From a virus: 35,477 nt of DNA. This document shows, piece by piece, positions 21,039 to 27,653 of this stretch. The DNA is taken from positions 1 through 35,477 of IMG/VR virus record IMGVR_UViG_3300017971_000545. One strand, given 5' to 3'. Under the pieces are notes generated by a model. That model did not search any database. It had not been told where the DNA came from and saw only the letters and a program-made list of their open reading frames with translations. Within the stretch, counting starts at the first letter, position 1; each line of letters starts with the position of its first letter. The position numbers and the translations under genes are program-made.

Positions 21039-21251
21039 ATGGTTTTCAAAAAAGGTGATCTTGTCAAGTTTGCTCCTGATGGTGAAGAAGATGATGATAT
21101 GTATGGTTCTTGGCTTGGAGTGATCGTTGGATTTCCATCGTTGGATTTCCAACTGTTTGAACCCTCAGCAAATGTGGTTTGGAACCGTGGTAGCAAGAGA
21201 GTAACGGCAACGGTTCTTAGAAATATGAAGATCATCAGTGAAAGTCGGTGA
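21039..21251 (+). CDS. GDLV-array protein
   Basis: 70 residues: MVFKKGDLVKFAPDGEEDDD, WLGVIVGFPSLDF, NVVWNRGSKRVTATV, ending KIISESR. Promoter-proximal member of the second array. The ISESR end overlaps the start of a truncated cassette by 14 nt. Confidence 0.68.
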   Translation: MVFKKGDLVKFAPDGEEDDDMYGSWLGVIVGFPSLDFQLFEPSANVVWNRGSKRVTATVLRNMKIISESR

Positions 21252-21303
21252 TTTGATCCCCGAAACAGTCGGAGCTTACAGAAGGATTAGGAACGAAGAA
21301 TGA
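21238..21303 (+). pseudogene. Truncated GDLV cassette
   Basis: GTG start in the usual junction, reading MKVGDLIPETVGAYRRIRN, then EE and TGA: only 21 codons. The opening is that of the family but the rest is lost. The TGA overlaps the next ATG, so it could still couple translation. Confidence 0.6.
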
Positions 21304-21533
21304 TTTATCTTGTTGAAATAATACGCTATGGTGATCCTTCGCTTGGAGTTCATCGGTATGGTGTATTTGATGATTTTTCCAAAATAGCTCCAACTATGGC
21401 TGAATACAATTCTTATAGGGCAGGAAAGTATCCTGCTTATTTTGTAACAGAGTTTTCAGAAATGAATCCTTCTGATACAGATTTTCCCGAAAGAAAACGA
21501 TACGAAGTTACTTATGCAGAGAGAGTAGAATGA
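21300..21533 (+). CDS. Hypothetical protein
   Basis: 77 residues: MIYLVEIIRYGDPSLGVHRY, FDDFSKIAPTMAEYNSYRAG, ending RYEVTYAERVE. Not of the GDLV family. Overlaps the truncated cassette and the next gene by 4 nt each. Confidence 0.62.
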   Translation: MIYLVEIIRYGDPSLGVHRYGVFDDFSKIAPTMAEYNSYRAGKYPAYFVTEFSEMNPSDTDFPERKRYEVTYAERVE

Positions 21534-21742
21534 AAGTCGGTGACTTGGTAAGCTATCAAGACCTTGACGAAAAGTGGGTTGGCGTTGTTAAGAAGATTCT
21601 ACCCGGCTTCATTCAGTATGACGTTGAGTATGCCGTCGTGGTTTGGATTGACCCTCGCAACGGCAAGCTAAATCAAACGACAGTACGTACTGACGATTTT
21701 CGCATTAAGATTGAGAGCAAAGCAGATGTTCAGCCCCGGTGA
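21530..21742 (+). CDS. GDLV-array protein, SYQD type (copy 2)
   Basis: 70 residues: MKVGDLVSYQDLDEKWVGVV, KKILPG, AVVVWIDPRNGKLNQTT, ending SKADVQPR. Paralogue of 19367-19573. Its end overlaps the next gene by 17 nt in the same manner as copy 1. Confidence 0.72.
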   Translation: MKVGDLVSYQDLDEKWVGVVKKILPGFIQYDVEYAVVVWIDPRNGKLNQTTVRTDDFRIKIESKADVQPR

Positions 21743-21905
21743 TTTGGTTCGTTGCAAGATGCTGGGTGGCATTTATACACCTTTGGGCATCATTATTCGT
21801 GAGGCAAACCCTACGGTATATGAAGTTCTTGTGATGCACGATCGCGGACCAAACCGTCAGTCTCTTGGTGTTTCTTACTTGGAGGTCATCAATGAAAGTC
21901 GGTGA
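21726..21905 (+). CDS. GDLV-array protein, xPGDLV type (copy 2)
   Basis: 59 residues from the ATG at 21726: MFSPGDLVRCKMLGG, PLGIIIREANPTVYEVLVMH, ending LEVINESR. Paralogue of 19557-19736, in the same position after an SYQD gene. Start chosen by that alignment. Confidence 0.65.
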   Translation: MFSPGDLVRCKMLGGIYTPLGIIIREANPTVYEVLVMHDRGPNRQSLGVSYLEVINESR

Positions 21906-22071
21906 CTTGGTGAGAATAAAAAGCAGATTTCGGAATGCGCCAATCGGCTTGATTGTAAGTATTGATCATCACCCGCGCAATGCGGCACCAGTAAAAGTTC
22001 AATGGCTTGACGGAAACTATGGTCAATATCGTAATATGAATGAGTTGGAGGTCATAAATGAAAGTCGGTGA
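21892..22071 (+). CDS. GDLV-array protein, APIGLIV type (a)
   Basis: 59 residues: MKVGDLVRIKSRFRNAPIGL, IVSIDHHPRNAAPVKVQWLD, NELEVINESR. A close paralogue of the next gene. Overlaps both neighbours by 14 nt through the repeated junction. Confidence 0.65.
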   Translation: MKVGDLVRIKSRFRNAPIGLIVSIDHHPRNAAPVKVQWLDGNYGQYRNMNELEVINESR

Positions 22072-22255
22072 CTTGGTGAGGTTGAAAGATCCCCTATTTC
22101 GCGCGTCAATCGGCTTGATTGTAGATATTGATCAGCAACCCGTCATCCGGCTCCATAATGGGGATCTCATAAAAGTTCAATGGCTCGGTAACCAATGCAA
22201 ATACGATCAATATCGTAGCCCGAATGAGTTGGAGATCATCAGTGAAAGTCGGTGA
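22058..22255 (+). CDS. GDLV-array protein, APIGLIV type (b)
   Basis: 65 residues: MKVGDLVRLKDPLFRASIGL, IVDIDQQP, LIKVQWLGNQCKYDQYRSPN, ELEIISESR. Tandem duplicate of 21892-22071, diverged mainly in the middle loop. Confidence 0.66.
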   Translation: MKVGDLVRLKDPLFRASIGLIVDIDQQPVIRLHNGDLIKVQWLGNQCKYDQYRSPNELEIISESR

Positions 22256-22475
22256 TTTGATTCGTCCCAGTCCTTATCATTGCTATAAAGGAGCACAGTG
22301 GGGAGAGGATGTTTATGTTAGATCCGATGCTCCTCCTTGTGTTGTAACAAAAATGTTTAGGGTCAGAGGTAAATTTGTCTATGTTATGTTTCACTGTTCG
22401 TGGAATAATGAAATGCTAATGATGGAAGATCCGGTCAACTCTAAATGGTGCGAGGTCATAAGTGAAAGTCGGTGA
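22242..22475 (+). CDS. GDLV-array protein, Cys-containing
   Basis: 77 residues from GTG 22242 in the repeated junction. MKVGDLIRPSPYHCYKGAQW, VRSDAPPCVVTKMFRVRGKF, ending CEVISESR. Longer middle than its neighbours. Overlaps the next GTG by 14 nt. Confidence 0.65.
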   Translation: MKVGDLIRPSPYHCYKGAQWGEDVYVRSDAPPCVVTKMFRVRGKFVYVMFHCSWNNEMLMMEDPVNSKWCEVISESR

Positions 22476-22647
22476 TTTGGTGAGGCTGAAAGCCTACCCC
22501 TCTCTCGCGCCAATCGGTTTGATCGGTACGATTATAGAAATTCACCGCGACCCCATCCGGGAAAGGCAAGATCGGAAGGTCCTGTGGTTTGGGACAGGAC
22601 AAACTGATTGGTATTTAGAGGGATCTTTGGAGAAGATAAATGATTAA
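22462..22647 (+). CDS. GDLV-array protein, IRERQD type (copy 2)
   Basis: 61 residues from GTG 22462: MKVGDLVRLKAYPSLAPIGL, IGTIIEIHRDPIRERQDRKV, LWFGTGQTDW, LEKIND. Second half nearly identical to 19723-19899, whereas its first half resembles the APIGLI paralogues next to it; it looks like a recombinant of the two. Overlaps the UvdE gene by 8 nt. Confidence 0.68.
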   Translation: MKVGDLVRLKAYPSLAPIGLIGTIIEIHRDPIRERQDRKVLWFGTGQTDWYLEGSLEKIND

Positions 22648-23569
22648 TTTAGGTTTCGCCTGTATCGTCAAGTCACTATCGGAAGATGTTCCAAAATCCA
22701 AACGCATCACCACCAATCGTTCAATGATCAAGCGCACCTTCCAACAAAAGGGCATCAAGTATGCTTCCGAGTTGGCTTTGGCGAATGTCCGAGATCTAAA
22801 GAAGATTATTCAGTGGAACGAAGATCATAACATCAAGTTTTATCGTTTATCTTCTGAAATGTTTCCGTGGGCATCAGAGTATAACATTGAAGACCTTCCA
22901 GACTTTGAGAATATCGCTCGGATTATGGGAGAAGCAGGAGATTTAGCCAATAAATATGGTCAGAGACTAACAACACATCCGGGTCCATTCAACAAGTTGG
23001 CTTCTCCAAAGGAAAGAGTTGTCCTTGCGACGATTGCTGACTTGGAGATCCACGGCAAGATGTTGGATTTGTTGAAGCAACCAAGAACTCCCCAAGCAAA
23101 AATCAACATTCATGTTGGCGCTGCTTATGGGAACAAGCCAATGGCGCTTGGAAACTTCAATAGAAACTTTGAGAGACTATCGGATGCTGTAAAGACACGT
23201 TTGACAGTTGAGGCAGATGATCGCCCATCTTTGTATTCTACACATGAACTATATGAAGGGGTCTACAAGAAGATTGGCATTCCGATTGTCTTTGACGTGC
23301 ATCATCACAAGTTTAGGAATGACGGTGAGACAGAGGAGGAAGCTATGCGACTTGCAGCTTCAACTTGGGGCGATGTGAGACCCGTAATCCATTATTCCCA
23401 GTCCCGCTGTGTTGAGTACAACGACAACAAAATCAAACCAAACGCACATTCTGATTCCTTTTGGGAGCCCGTAAACACTTACGGTTTGGACGTTGATTGT
23501 ATGTTGGAGTGCAAGGCGAAAGAGCTTGGTCTCTTCAAGATGAGAGAACTTCTTATGGAAGCACAATGA
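22640..23569 (+). CDS. uvdE: UV damage endonuclease (UvdE)
   Basis: 309 residues, close to bacterial UVDE length (about 300). TIM-barrel repair nuclease with MINLGFACIV at the start, LTTHPGPFNKLASP (His113), INIHVGAAYGNK (His158), LTVEADDRPS (Glu191) and VFDVHHHKF (Asp219, His221-223), which are the metal-ligand regions of the family. UVDE nicks DNA 5' of pyrimidine dimers and other lesions, starting an excision repair path. In a phage it would protect virion or replicating DNA from sunlight. It is translated from the end of the GDLV array (8-nt overlap). Confidence 0.9.
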   Translation: MINLGFACIVKSLSEDVPKSKRITTNRSMIKRTFQQKGIKYASELALANVRDLKKIIQWNEDHNIKFYRLSSEMFPWASEYNIEDLPDFENIARIMGEAGDLANKYGQRLTTHPGPFNKLASPKERVVLATIADLEIHGKMLDLLKQPRTPQAKINIHVGAAYGNKPMALGNFNRNFERLSDAVKTRLTVEADDRPSLYSTHELYEGVYKKIGIPIVFDVHHHKFRNDGETEEEAMRLAASTWGDVRPVIHYSQSRCVEYNDNKIKPNAHSDSFWEPVNTYGLDVDCMLECKAKELGLFKMRELLMEAQ

Positions 23570-23733
23570 ATAACAAAAGATCTTATATTGATAGATTTAT
23601 GAGCAAGTGTTCTGACAAATCTTTATTTCTGTTTTCTTTGGCTATTGTTACTACAAGTTTTGTGACGGCAATCTTGGAGAACAAGATGCGCTCGCACTTG
23701 CGCTCTCGACGTGGGAAGAAACAAAGCCAGTAG
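23566..23733 (+). CDS. 55-residue membrane protein
   Basis: ATG overlaps the UvdE stop (ATGA). One hydrophobic helix (SLFLFSLAIVTTSFVTAILE) and a basic tail (RSHLRSRRGKKQSQ), probably facing the cytoplasm. Function unknown. Confidence 0.6.
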   Translation: MNNKRSYIDRFMSKCSDKSLFLFSLAIVTTSFVTAILENKMRSHLRSRRGKKQSQ

Positions 23734-23769
23734 TTCATTACACGCAATCAAAATGCGACAACTTTTGAC

Positions 23770-23798
23770 TTGACAGGCGCCTGCCCCTGTGGTAAGTT
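23770..23798 (+). promoter_or_regulatory. Promoter of MORN-like gene 1, leaderless type
   Basis: TTGACA (23770-23775), 17-nt spacer with GCCCCTGTGG, TAAGTT (23793-23798). The ATG is 9 nt after the -10, so the 5' leader would be about 0-3 nt. Confidence 0.75.
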
Positions 23799-23807
23799 GT
23801 AAGCACG

Positions 23808-24173
23808 ATGAGCGATAGCAAGCCCACTTGCAAAGAATATCCAAACGGCACCAAAGAATGGTTCCTAAACGGCAAACTTCACCGTGAAGATGGACCTGCT
23901 GTTGAATGGGCAAACGGCACCAAAGAATGGCACCTAAACGGCAAATATCACCGTGAAGATGGCCCTGCTGCCGAATGGAGAAACGGCCACAAACAATGGT
24001 GGCTAAACGACAAACTTCACCGTGAAGATGGTCCTGCTGTTGAAAGGGCAAACGGCGAGAAAGAATGGTGGCTAAACGATAATAAAACAACCGCCCTGGA
24101 AGTCTTCAAACAAGCCAATGACGAACAGCGAAAGCATATGCTTTGCTTTTACCCAAATGAGTTTTCTGCTTGA
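23808..24173 (+). CDS. MORN_2-like repeat protein 1
   Basis: 121 residues. Three full copies plus a partial of a 23-residue unit such as ANGEKEWWLNDKLHREDGPA, and a C-terminal cap KTTALEVFKQANDEQRKHML, CFYPNEFSA shared with two relatives at 24209 and 27654. The W-x-L-N-G-K-x-H-R-E-D-G-P-A pattern is the MORN_2/YwqK-like repeat found in bacteria, phages and giant viruses; role unknown (protein or membrane binding is suspected). No ribosome site. The TGA stop lies inside the next -35 box. Confidence 0.8.
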   Translation: MSDSKPTCKEYPNGTKEWFLNGKLHREDGPAVEWANGTKEWHLNGKYHREDGPAAEWRNGHKQWWLNDKLHREDGPAVERANGEKEWWLNDNKTTALEVFKQANDEQRKHMLCFYPNEFSA

Positions 24174-24199
24174 CGGGCACTTGCCCCCTGTGATAAGTT
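24170..24199 (+). promoter_or_regulatory. Promoter of MORN-like gene 2, leaderless type
   Basis: TTGACG (24170-24175), 18-nt spacer with GCCCCC, TAAGTT (24194-24199); ATG 9 nt later. The upstream gene's TGA (24171-24173) is inside TTGACG. Confidence 0.7.
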
Positions 24200-24208
24200 G
24201 TAAGCATT

Positions 24209-24796
24209 ATGAACGATAACAAGCCTACTTATACGATTTATGAAAACGGTGACAAAGAATGGCTCCTAAACGGCAAAAGACATCGCGAAGATGGTCCTGC
24301 TGTTGAAAAGGCAAACGGCGCCAAAGTATGGTTCCTAAACGGCAAACTTCACCGTGAAGATGGTCCTGCTGTTGATGGTCCTGCTGTTGAAAGGGCAAAC
24401 GGCGACAAAGAATGGTGGCTAAACGGTAAACTTCACCGTGAAGATGGCCCTGCTGTTGAATGTGCAAACGGCGACAAAGAATGGGTCTTAAACGGCAAAT
24501 TTCACCGTGAAGATGGTCCTGCTATTGAAAGGGCAAACGGCGACAAAGAATGGTGGCTAAACGGCAAAAGACATCGTGAAGATGGCCCTGCCCTTGAAAA
24601 GGCAAGCGGCGCCAAAGTATGGTACCTAAACGGCAAAAGACATCGTGAAGATGGTCCTGCTGTTGAAAGGGCAAACGGCGACAAAGTATGGTGGCTAAAC
24701 GGCAAAAAAACAACCGCCCTGGAAGTCTTCAAACAAGCCAATGACGAACAGCGAAAGCATATGCTCATCTTTTACCCAAATGAGTTTTCTGCTTGA
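24209..24796 (+). CDS. MORN_2-like repeat protein 2
   Basis: 195 residues: six full 23-residue units plus a partial one, then the shared KTTALEVFKQANDEQRKHML cap. A 15-bp internal duplication gives DGPAVDGPAV in the second unit. Repeat units are very similar at DNA level, so copy number can change by recombination. Stop TGA is in the next promoter. Confidence 0.8.
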   Translation: MNDNKPTYTIYENGDKEWLLNGKRHREDGPAVEKANGAKVWFLNGKLHREDGPAVDGPAVERANGDKEWWLNGKLHREDGPAVECANGDKEWVLNGKFHREDGPAIERANGDKEWWLNGKRHREDGPALEKASGAKVWYLNGKRHREDGPAVERANGDKVWWLNGKKTTALEVFKQANDEQRKHMLIFYPNEFSA

Positions 24797-24821
24797 CAGG
24801 CTCCTGCCCCTGTGGTAGTGT
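24793..24821 (+). promoter_or_regulatory. Sigma70-type promoter
   Basis: TTGACA (24793-24798), 17-nt spacer GGCTCCTGCCCCTGTGG, TAGTGT (24816-24821), then ACAGTGGGAGAAC. The spacer differs in two bases from the 23770 promoter. Confidence 0.72.
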
Positions 24822-24848
24822 AGTTACAGTGGGAGAACAAAGCAGCGA

Positions 24849-25127
24849 ATGAAAGTCTCTGAACTAAAGCCTGGAATGCTTCTGCGGTTCAAAGAACCAA
24901 TGGGTATTAGGCATATGCGTGATCACAACAATCACCTTTGGCTTAACTTTATTCGGACCACGAATACGGTAGATCCTTTGATTATCTATCTCGGGCAAAA
25001 GGAAGTTCCGGGGGGAACTTATTATGGCGGGTATCAGAAAGTTAGACAAATTCTGATTGACGGACAGACGCTTTGGATGTGGCCGGACTCGTGGAAACAT
25101 GTAGAACCGGCAGAAATCGGAAAATAG
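24849..25127 (+). CDS. Conserved phage protein, KPGMLLR type
   Basis: 92 residues. Opens MKVSELKPGMLLRFKEPMGI, an opening I recall from small proteins of large marine phages; mainly beta with several Trp. Possibly another small barrel. Function unknown. Confidence 0.68.
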   Translation: MKVSELKPGMLLRFKEPMGIRHMRDHNNHLWLNFIRTTNTVDPLIIYLGQKEVPGGTYYGGYQKVRQILIDGQTLWMWPDSWKHVEPAEIGK

Positions 25128-25128
25128 A

Positions 25129-25314
25129 ACTCAGCATTTTAACACGGGTTCTGTGGGAACTGTAATTGATTCAGTTTATAGCATGGGGTCTGACTTTCAG
25201 CAAATGTGCGTTCAGTAGGAAGATGACAAAGCACCCGAACGAGATTCGTGGGAAATGTCACACTCGCTGTTCATCATTCCGCACCAGCCATACGATTTAA
25301 GGTTTTCAGATTAG
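25129..25314 (+). pseudogene. Decayed small-barrel gene with in-frame TAG
   Basis: Without a start codon, the frame reads HFNTGSVGTVIDSVYSMGSD, FQQMCVQ, TAG (25216-25218), EDDKAPERDSWEMSHSLFII, PHQPYDLRFSD, TAG. 'VQ-stop-EDD' most simply comes from VQWEDD, a V-x-W strand of the same kind of small protein, with TGG changed to TAG. Both halves look coding, so this is an inactivated gene that also lost its 5' end. Confidence 0.6.
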
Positions 25315-25317
25315 TGC

Positions 25318-25346
25318 TTGACAACCCGTGCTCGGCGTGGTATGCT
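25318..25346 (+). promoter_or_regulatory. Sigma70-type promoter
   Basis: TTGACA (25318-25323), 17-nt spacer ending TGG, TATGCT (25341-25346), then GTAAGCACGATGGGAG. Nearly the same as the 20985 promoter. Confidence 0.75.
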
Positions 25347-25371
25347 GTAAGCACGATGGGAGAACAGGTGT

Positions 25372-25755
25372 ATGGGATATCGCTCGCAAGTTGTGTTGGC
25401 TATCAGCAAGGAACTAATCCCTTTTCTGATGCTCGCCACTTCAAACAACAAGGAAGCGGAAGCATTGGTGTTTCAGCACGCTGATAAGTTTGACCGTGAT
25501 TATGGTGGTGATAAGTCGTGGCTTCTTCATTGGGATAGTATCAAGTGGTATGAAAGTTATCCCGATGTTGGCGCCATTGAGCAGTTTGTGACTGAGGCGG
25601 AATGTGATGAATACAGCATCACGGACGACGATGGAAATAAAGTTTATTCTTCCGACCTTGTTCGCTTTGTAAGGGTCGGGGAAGATAACGACGATATTAC
25701 GGTTCGCGGGAATGGCTTTTGGGATATTGGTCCCGTAACTTCTATTAATTGGTAA
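25372..25755 (+). CDS. MGYRSxV-type phage protein
   Basis: 127 residues with GGGAG upstream. Opens MGYRSQVVLAISKELIPFLM and contains WLLHWDSIKWYESYPDVGAI and FVRVGEDNDDITVRGNG. I recall 'MGYRS' proteins from many unrelated phages; function unknown. Confidence 0.75.
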   Translation: MGYRSQVVLAISKELIPFLMLATSNNKEAEALVFQHADKFDRDYGGDKSWLLHWDSIKWYESYPDVGAIEQFVTEAECDEYSITDDDGNKVYSSDLVRFVRVGEDNDDITVRGNGFWDIGPVTSINW

Positions 25756-25764
25756 GGAGATAGA

Positions 25765-25842
25765 ATGCTTCACTTTCTCATTGGTGTCGCTTGTGCCATT
25801 TACATCTGGAACTTTCTTGGGATTAGTTGGGAGACGAAATGA
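25765..25842 (+). CDS. 25-residue membrane peptide
   Basis: AAGGAG upstream of the ATG. Reads MLHFLIGVACAIYIWNFLGI, then SWETK: one hydrophobic helix. Overlaps the next gene by 4 nt (ATGA). Coding is supported by the ribosome site and coupling only. Confidence 0.5.
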   Translation: MLHFLIGVACAIYIWNFLGISWETK

Positions 25843-26012
25843 CCCGTGGTAAGCCTATGGTTGGTGCGCTCGTGCGCGATGCTTCAAAGGCTGTGAAGAT
25901 CGTTACAGCATATATGGCTGACGCAAGGGGAGAGTATATCCGATTTGCGGGCGATGGTCCTACGATGTGGCGTCCTTTGGATGACTTTGAAATCCTTCAG
26001 ATGGGTGACTGA
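25839..26012 (+). CDS. Small ALVRD-type barrel protein
   Basis: 57 residues from the ATG at 25839 (ATGA coupling). MTRGKPMVGALVRDASKAVK, EYIRFAGDGPTMWRPLDDFE, ILQMGD. GALVRD replaces GDLVR, so it is a variant of the small-barrel family. Confidence 0.6.
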   Translation: MTRGKPMVGALVRDASKAVKIVTAYMADARGEYIRFAGDGPTMWRPLDDFEILQMGD

Positions 26013-26236
26013 TGTATAATCTAACTTATGATCTGAAAGTTGGTTCGTTGGTTCGCTGGTGGGGCGACGAAACCTCTGGAAACTCACAAGATGTTGATGA
26101 TATTGGTCTTGTGACAAAAGAGGAAGATTGGGGAGTTGATATTTGGTGGTCCGTCACAAAGCTGGAAAACGCTTTTGAGTGGCCAGAGATTGAAGAAAGT
26201 CTGTTTCAGCAAAAGTTGGAGATTATCAGCGTATGA
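26012..26236 (+). CDS. GSLVRWW-type small barrel protein
   Basis: 74 residues; ATG overlaps the previous TGA. YDLKVGSLVRWWGDETSGNS, IGLVTKEEDWGVDIWWSVTK, ending LEIISV. Family layout (basic, VGxLV, I-G-L-V, V-x-I-W, E-I-I-S) is kept. Confidence 0.65.
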   Translation: MYNLTYDLKVGSLVRWWGDETSGNSQDVDDIGLVTKEEDWGVDIWWSVTKLENAFEWPEIEESLFQQKLEIISV

Positions 26237-26343
26237 AGAAAGCAAAGACCATTTGGTATTGTAGGTTTTGCGGGCACCATAGGAATGCCCCCGCACATTC
26301 TTGTGTAAAATGCGGAAGTTCCGTGCCTCTCAAAGAATGGTAA
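26233..26343 (+). CDS. 36-residue zinc-ribbon peptide
   Basis: ATGA overlap with the previous gene. MKKAKTIWYCRFCGHHRNAP, then AHSCVKCGSSVPLKEW: two CxxC knuckles (10/13 and 24/27) as in rubredoxin-like zinc ribbons. Too short for an enzyme; likely binds zinc and nucleic acid or protein. Confidence 0.65.
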   Translation: MKKAKTIWYCRFCGHHRNAPAHSCVKCGSSVPLKEW

Positions 26344-26349
26344 TGACTG

Positions 26350-26526
26350 ATGCGACCCGGTGATCTCGTAAGGATTGATGAAAGAGTAAGTCCATACGGC
26401 GAGATAGGCTTGATTATTCTTTGCGATGGGGATGTCGATGGATCACTTTACGCGGCAAAGGTATTGTCTGGCGGCAAAATCTTTTGGGTAAGAGGACACT
26501 ACCTTCGGGCGATTAATAATGTATAA
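26350..26526 (+). CDS. GDLV-array protein (RPGDLV)
   Basis: 58 residues: MRPGDLVRIDERVSPYGEIG, LIILCDGDVDGSLYAAKVLS, WVRGHYLRAINNV. Resembles the xPGDLV type. Overlaps the next ATG by 8 nt. Confidence 0.62.
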   Translation: MRPGDLVRIDERVSPYGEIGLIILCDGDVDGSLYAAKVLSGGKIFWVRGHYLRAINNV

Positions 26527-26731
26527 AGTTGGCGATATGGTAAAAGTCAATAAGGAAACTTTGGGTGCCTATGCAATCAACGGCAAAAACTTGGCCGGCA
26601 AAGTCGGTATTATACTGGAGAAGTGGAAGCGTCTTTATATCCCTTGCTATTGGGTTCATTTTGAACACGGCGACGAATGCTGGATTGACGAAGAGAACTT
26701 GACAATCCTCTCGTCGACGAAGAGAACTTGA
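26519..26731 (+). CDS. VGDMV small barrel protein with altered C-terminus
   Basis: 70 residues: MYKVGDMVKVNKETLGAYAI, LAGKVGIILEKWKRLYIPCY, WVHFEHGDECWIDEENLTIL, SSTKRT. The last residues are read from the second copy of a 29-bp tandem duplication, which shifts the frame; the ancestral end probably lay at or beyond ILSS. Confidence 0.65.
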   Translation: MYKVGDMVKVNKETLGAYAINGKNLAGKVGIILEKWKRLYIPCYWVHFEHGDECWIDEENLTILSSTKRT

Positions 26732-26745
26732 CAATCCTCTCGTCG
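26688..26745. repeat. 29-bp perfect tandem duplication
   Basis: Units 26688-26716 and 26717-26745 are identical, each containing GAACTTGACAATCCTC. The second copy replaces the original end of the upstream gene and lies directly before the ATG at 26747. Recent slippage or recombination. Confidence 0.93.
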
Positions 26746-26746
26746 T

Positions 26747-27013
26747 ATGTATATTCCAAACTTGAGATGGTCCGCAGAAGCAATCTTGGAAGTTGTGGAC
26801 GATACTGAATTAGTAATGGTTCAAAAGGAGCGTTATTTGGGAGTCTGGTATGGCGACTTGTATGCTCGCGTCTATGATTTGAAGGCGCACCCGTCTGAGG
26901 GGTTTGCGATGCTTTTGCTTCCGACAAGCACGGTATTTATTGCCGACCAAACAATCACGCAATATGTGAACTCCCTACAAGACGGCATTCCAGAATATGA
27001 CTTGACACACTGA
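26747..27013 (+). CDS. Hypothetical protein
   Basis: 88 residues: MYIPNLRWSAEAILEVVDDT, VMVQKERYLGVWYGDLYARV, FAMLLLPTSTVFIADQTITQ. Not recognised. Its last codons (LTH, stop) overlap the next -35 box. Confidence 0.6.
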   Translation: MYIPNLRWSAEAILEVVDDTELVMVQKERYLGVWYGDLYARVYDLKAHPSEGFAMLLLPTSTVFIADQTITQYVNSLQDGIPEYDLTH

Positions 27014-27030
27014 CGATTCTGTGCTATAGT
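27002..27030 (+). promoter_or_regulatory. Leaderless-type promoter
   Basis: TTGACA (27002-27007), 17-nt spacer ending TGC, TATAGT (27025-27030). ATG of the next gene is 9 nt after the -10. The -35 lies inside the end of the upstream gene. Confidence 0.78.
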
Positions 27031-27039
27031 ATAGGAACA

Positions 27040-27288
27040 ATGAGCGATTACATGAGCGAGGACGAAATGACTTTGGGCAGTATTATGAATCTCGAACAAA
27101 AGGCTTTGGAGCGACTAACGGAAGATAGGCGTCAGTCCGGTTCGCTAGACGAAGAAGTTGAAGAAATGCTAAATGCTGTGGGTGTGTATTGGGATATGAT
27201 TGAAGAGGAATACTTCAACATTGATACTTTTCAGGCCGAAACCTACAAGCGATTGGCTGCCGAATATGCGCCGCAAACTGACGCCTGA
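27040..27288 (+). CDS. Acidic helical protein
   Basis: 82 residues, acidic and helical (MSDYMSEDEMTLGSIMNLEQ, SLDEEVEEMLNAVGVYWDMI). No ribosome site; predicted leaderless. Overlaps the SWIM gene by 23 nt. Confidence 0.62.
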   Translation: MSDYMSEDEMTLGSIMNLEQKALERLTEDRRQSGSLDEEVEEMLNAVGVYWDMIEEEYFNIDTFQAETYKRLAAEYAPQTDA

Positions 27289-27619
27289 CGGAAGACACAT
27301 TGTCTTCTATCATCCAACAATAATGCAAGGCCAACACGGCAAGTATTATGCTGTTTCTGGTGCCACTTGGATTGAAGTTCCCGACGATACAACTTTGGAA
27401 GATGCCAAAGAATTGTTTTGTTGGGGCGCGGAAGCTCGCAAGTATTGGGATTCCAATTACTCTGATGAACCTGAAAAGGTAATTGAAGTAAAGGGCTCAA
27501 AGGGCAATACCTACAAAGTTACAAAGCAAGGCGACAAGTGGAAGTGTGAATGTTCAGGGTTTCAGTTTCGTGGAAAGTGCAAGCACATCACTAATCTGCA
27601 AACTCTACTTTCTGCTTGA
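27266..27619 (+). CDS. SWIM zinc-finger protein
   Basis: 117 residues from the ATG at 27266. C-terminal SWIM motif WKCECSGFQFRGKCKHI (CxC-x7-CxH), preceded by VKGSKGNTYKVTKQGDK, the usual strand pair before a SWIM finger. N-terminal HIVFYHPTIMQGQHGKYYAV. SWIM fingers bind DNA or proteins (MuDR transposases, SNF2 ATPases, recombination mediators). No other domain. The stop TGA falls inside the next -35 box. Confidence 0.82.
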   Translation: MRRKLTPDGRHIVFYHPTIMQGQHGKYYAVSGATWIEVPDDTTLEDAKELFCWGAEARKYWDSNYSDEPEKVIEVKGSKGNTYKVTKQGDKWKCECSGFQFRGKCKHITNLQTLLSA

Positions 27620-27644
27620 CAGCGGCGCCGGTCTGTGATAAGTT
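27616..27644 (+). promoter_or_regulatory. Promoter of MORN-like gene 3, leaderless type
   Basis: TTGACA (27616-27621), 17-nt spacer GCGGCGCCGGTCTGTGA, TAAGTT (27639-27644). ATG 9 nt later; upstream TGA inside TTGACA. Confidence 0.75.
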
Positions 27645-27653
27645 GTAAGCACA

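Noticed and set aside
12974-25314. Genome-wide UGA or UAG reassignment
   Set aside because: TGA and TAG end many intact genes with clear overlaps, and both interrupted genes look like single decayed members of one family.
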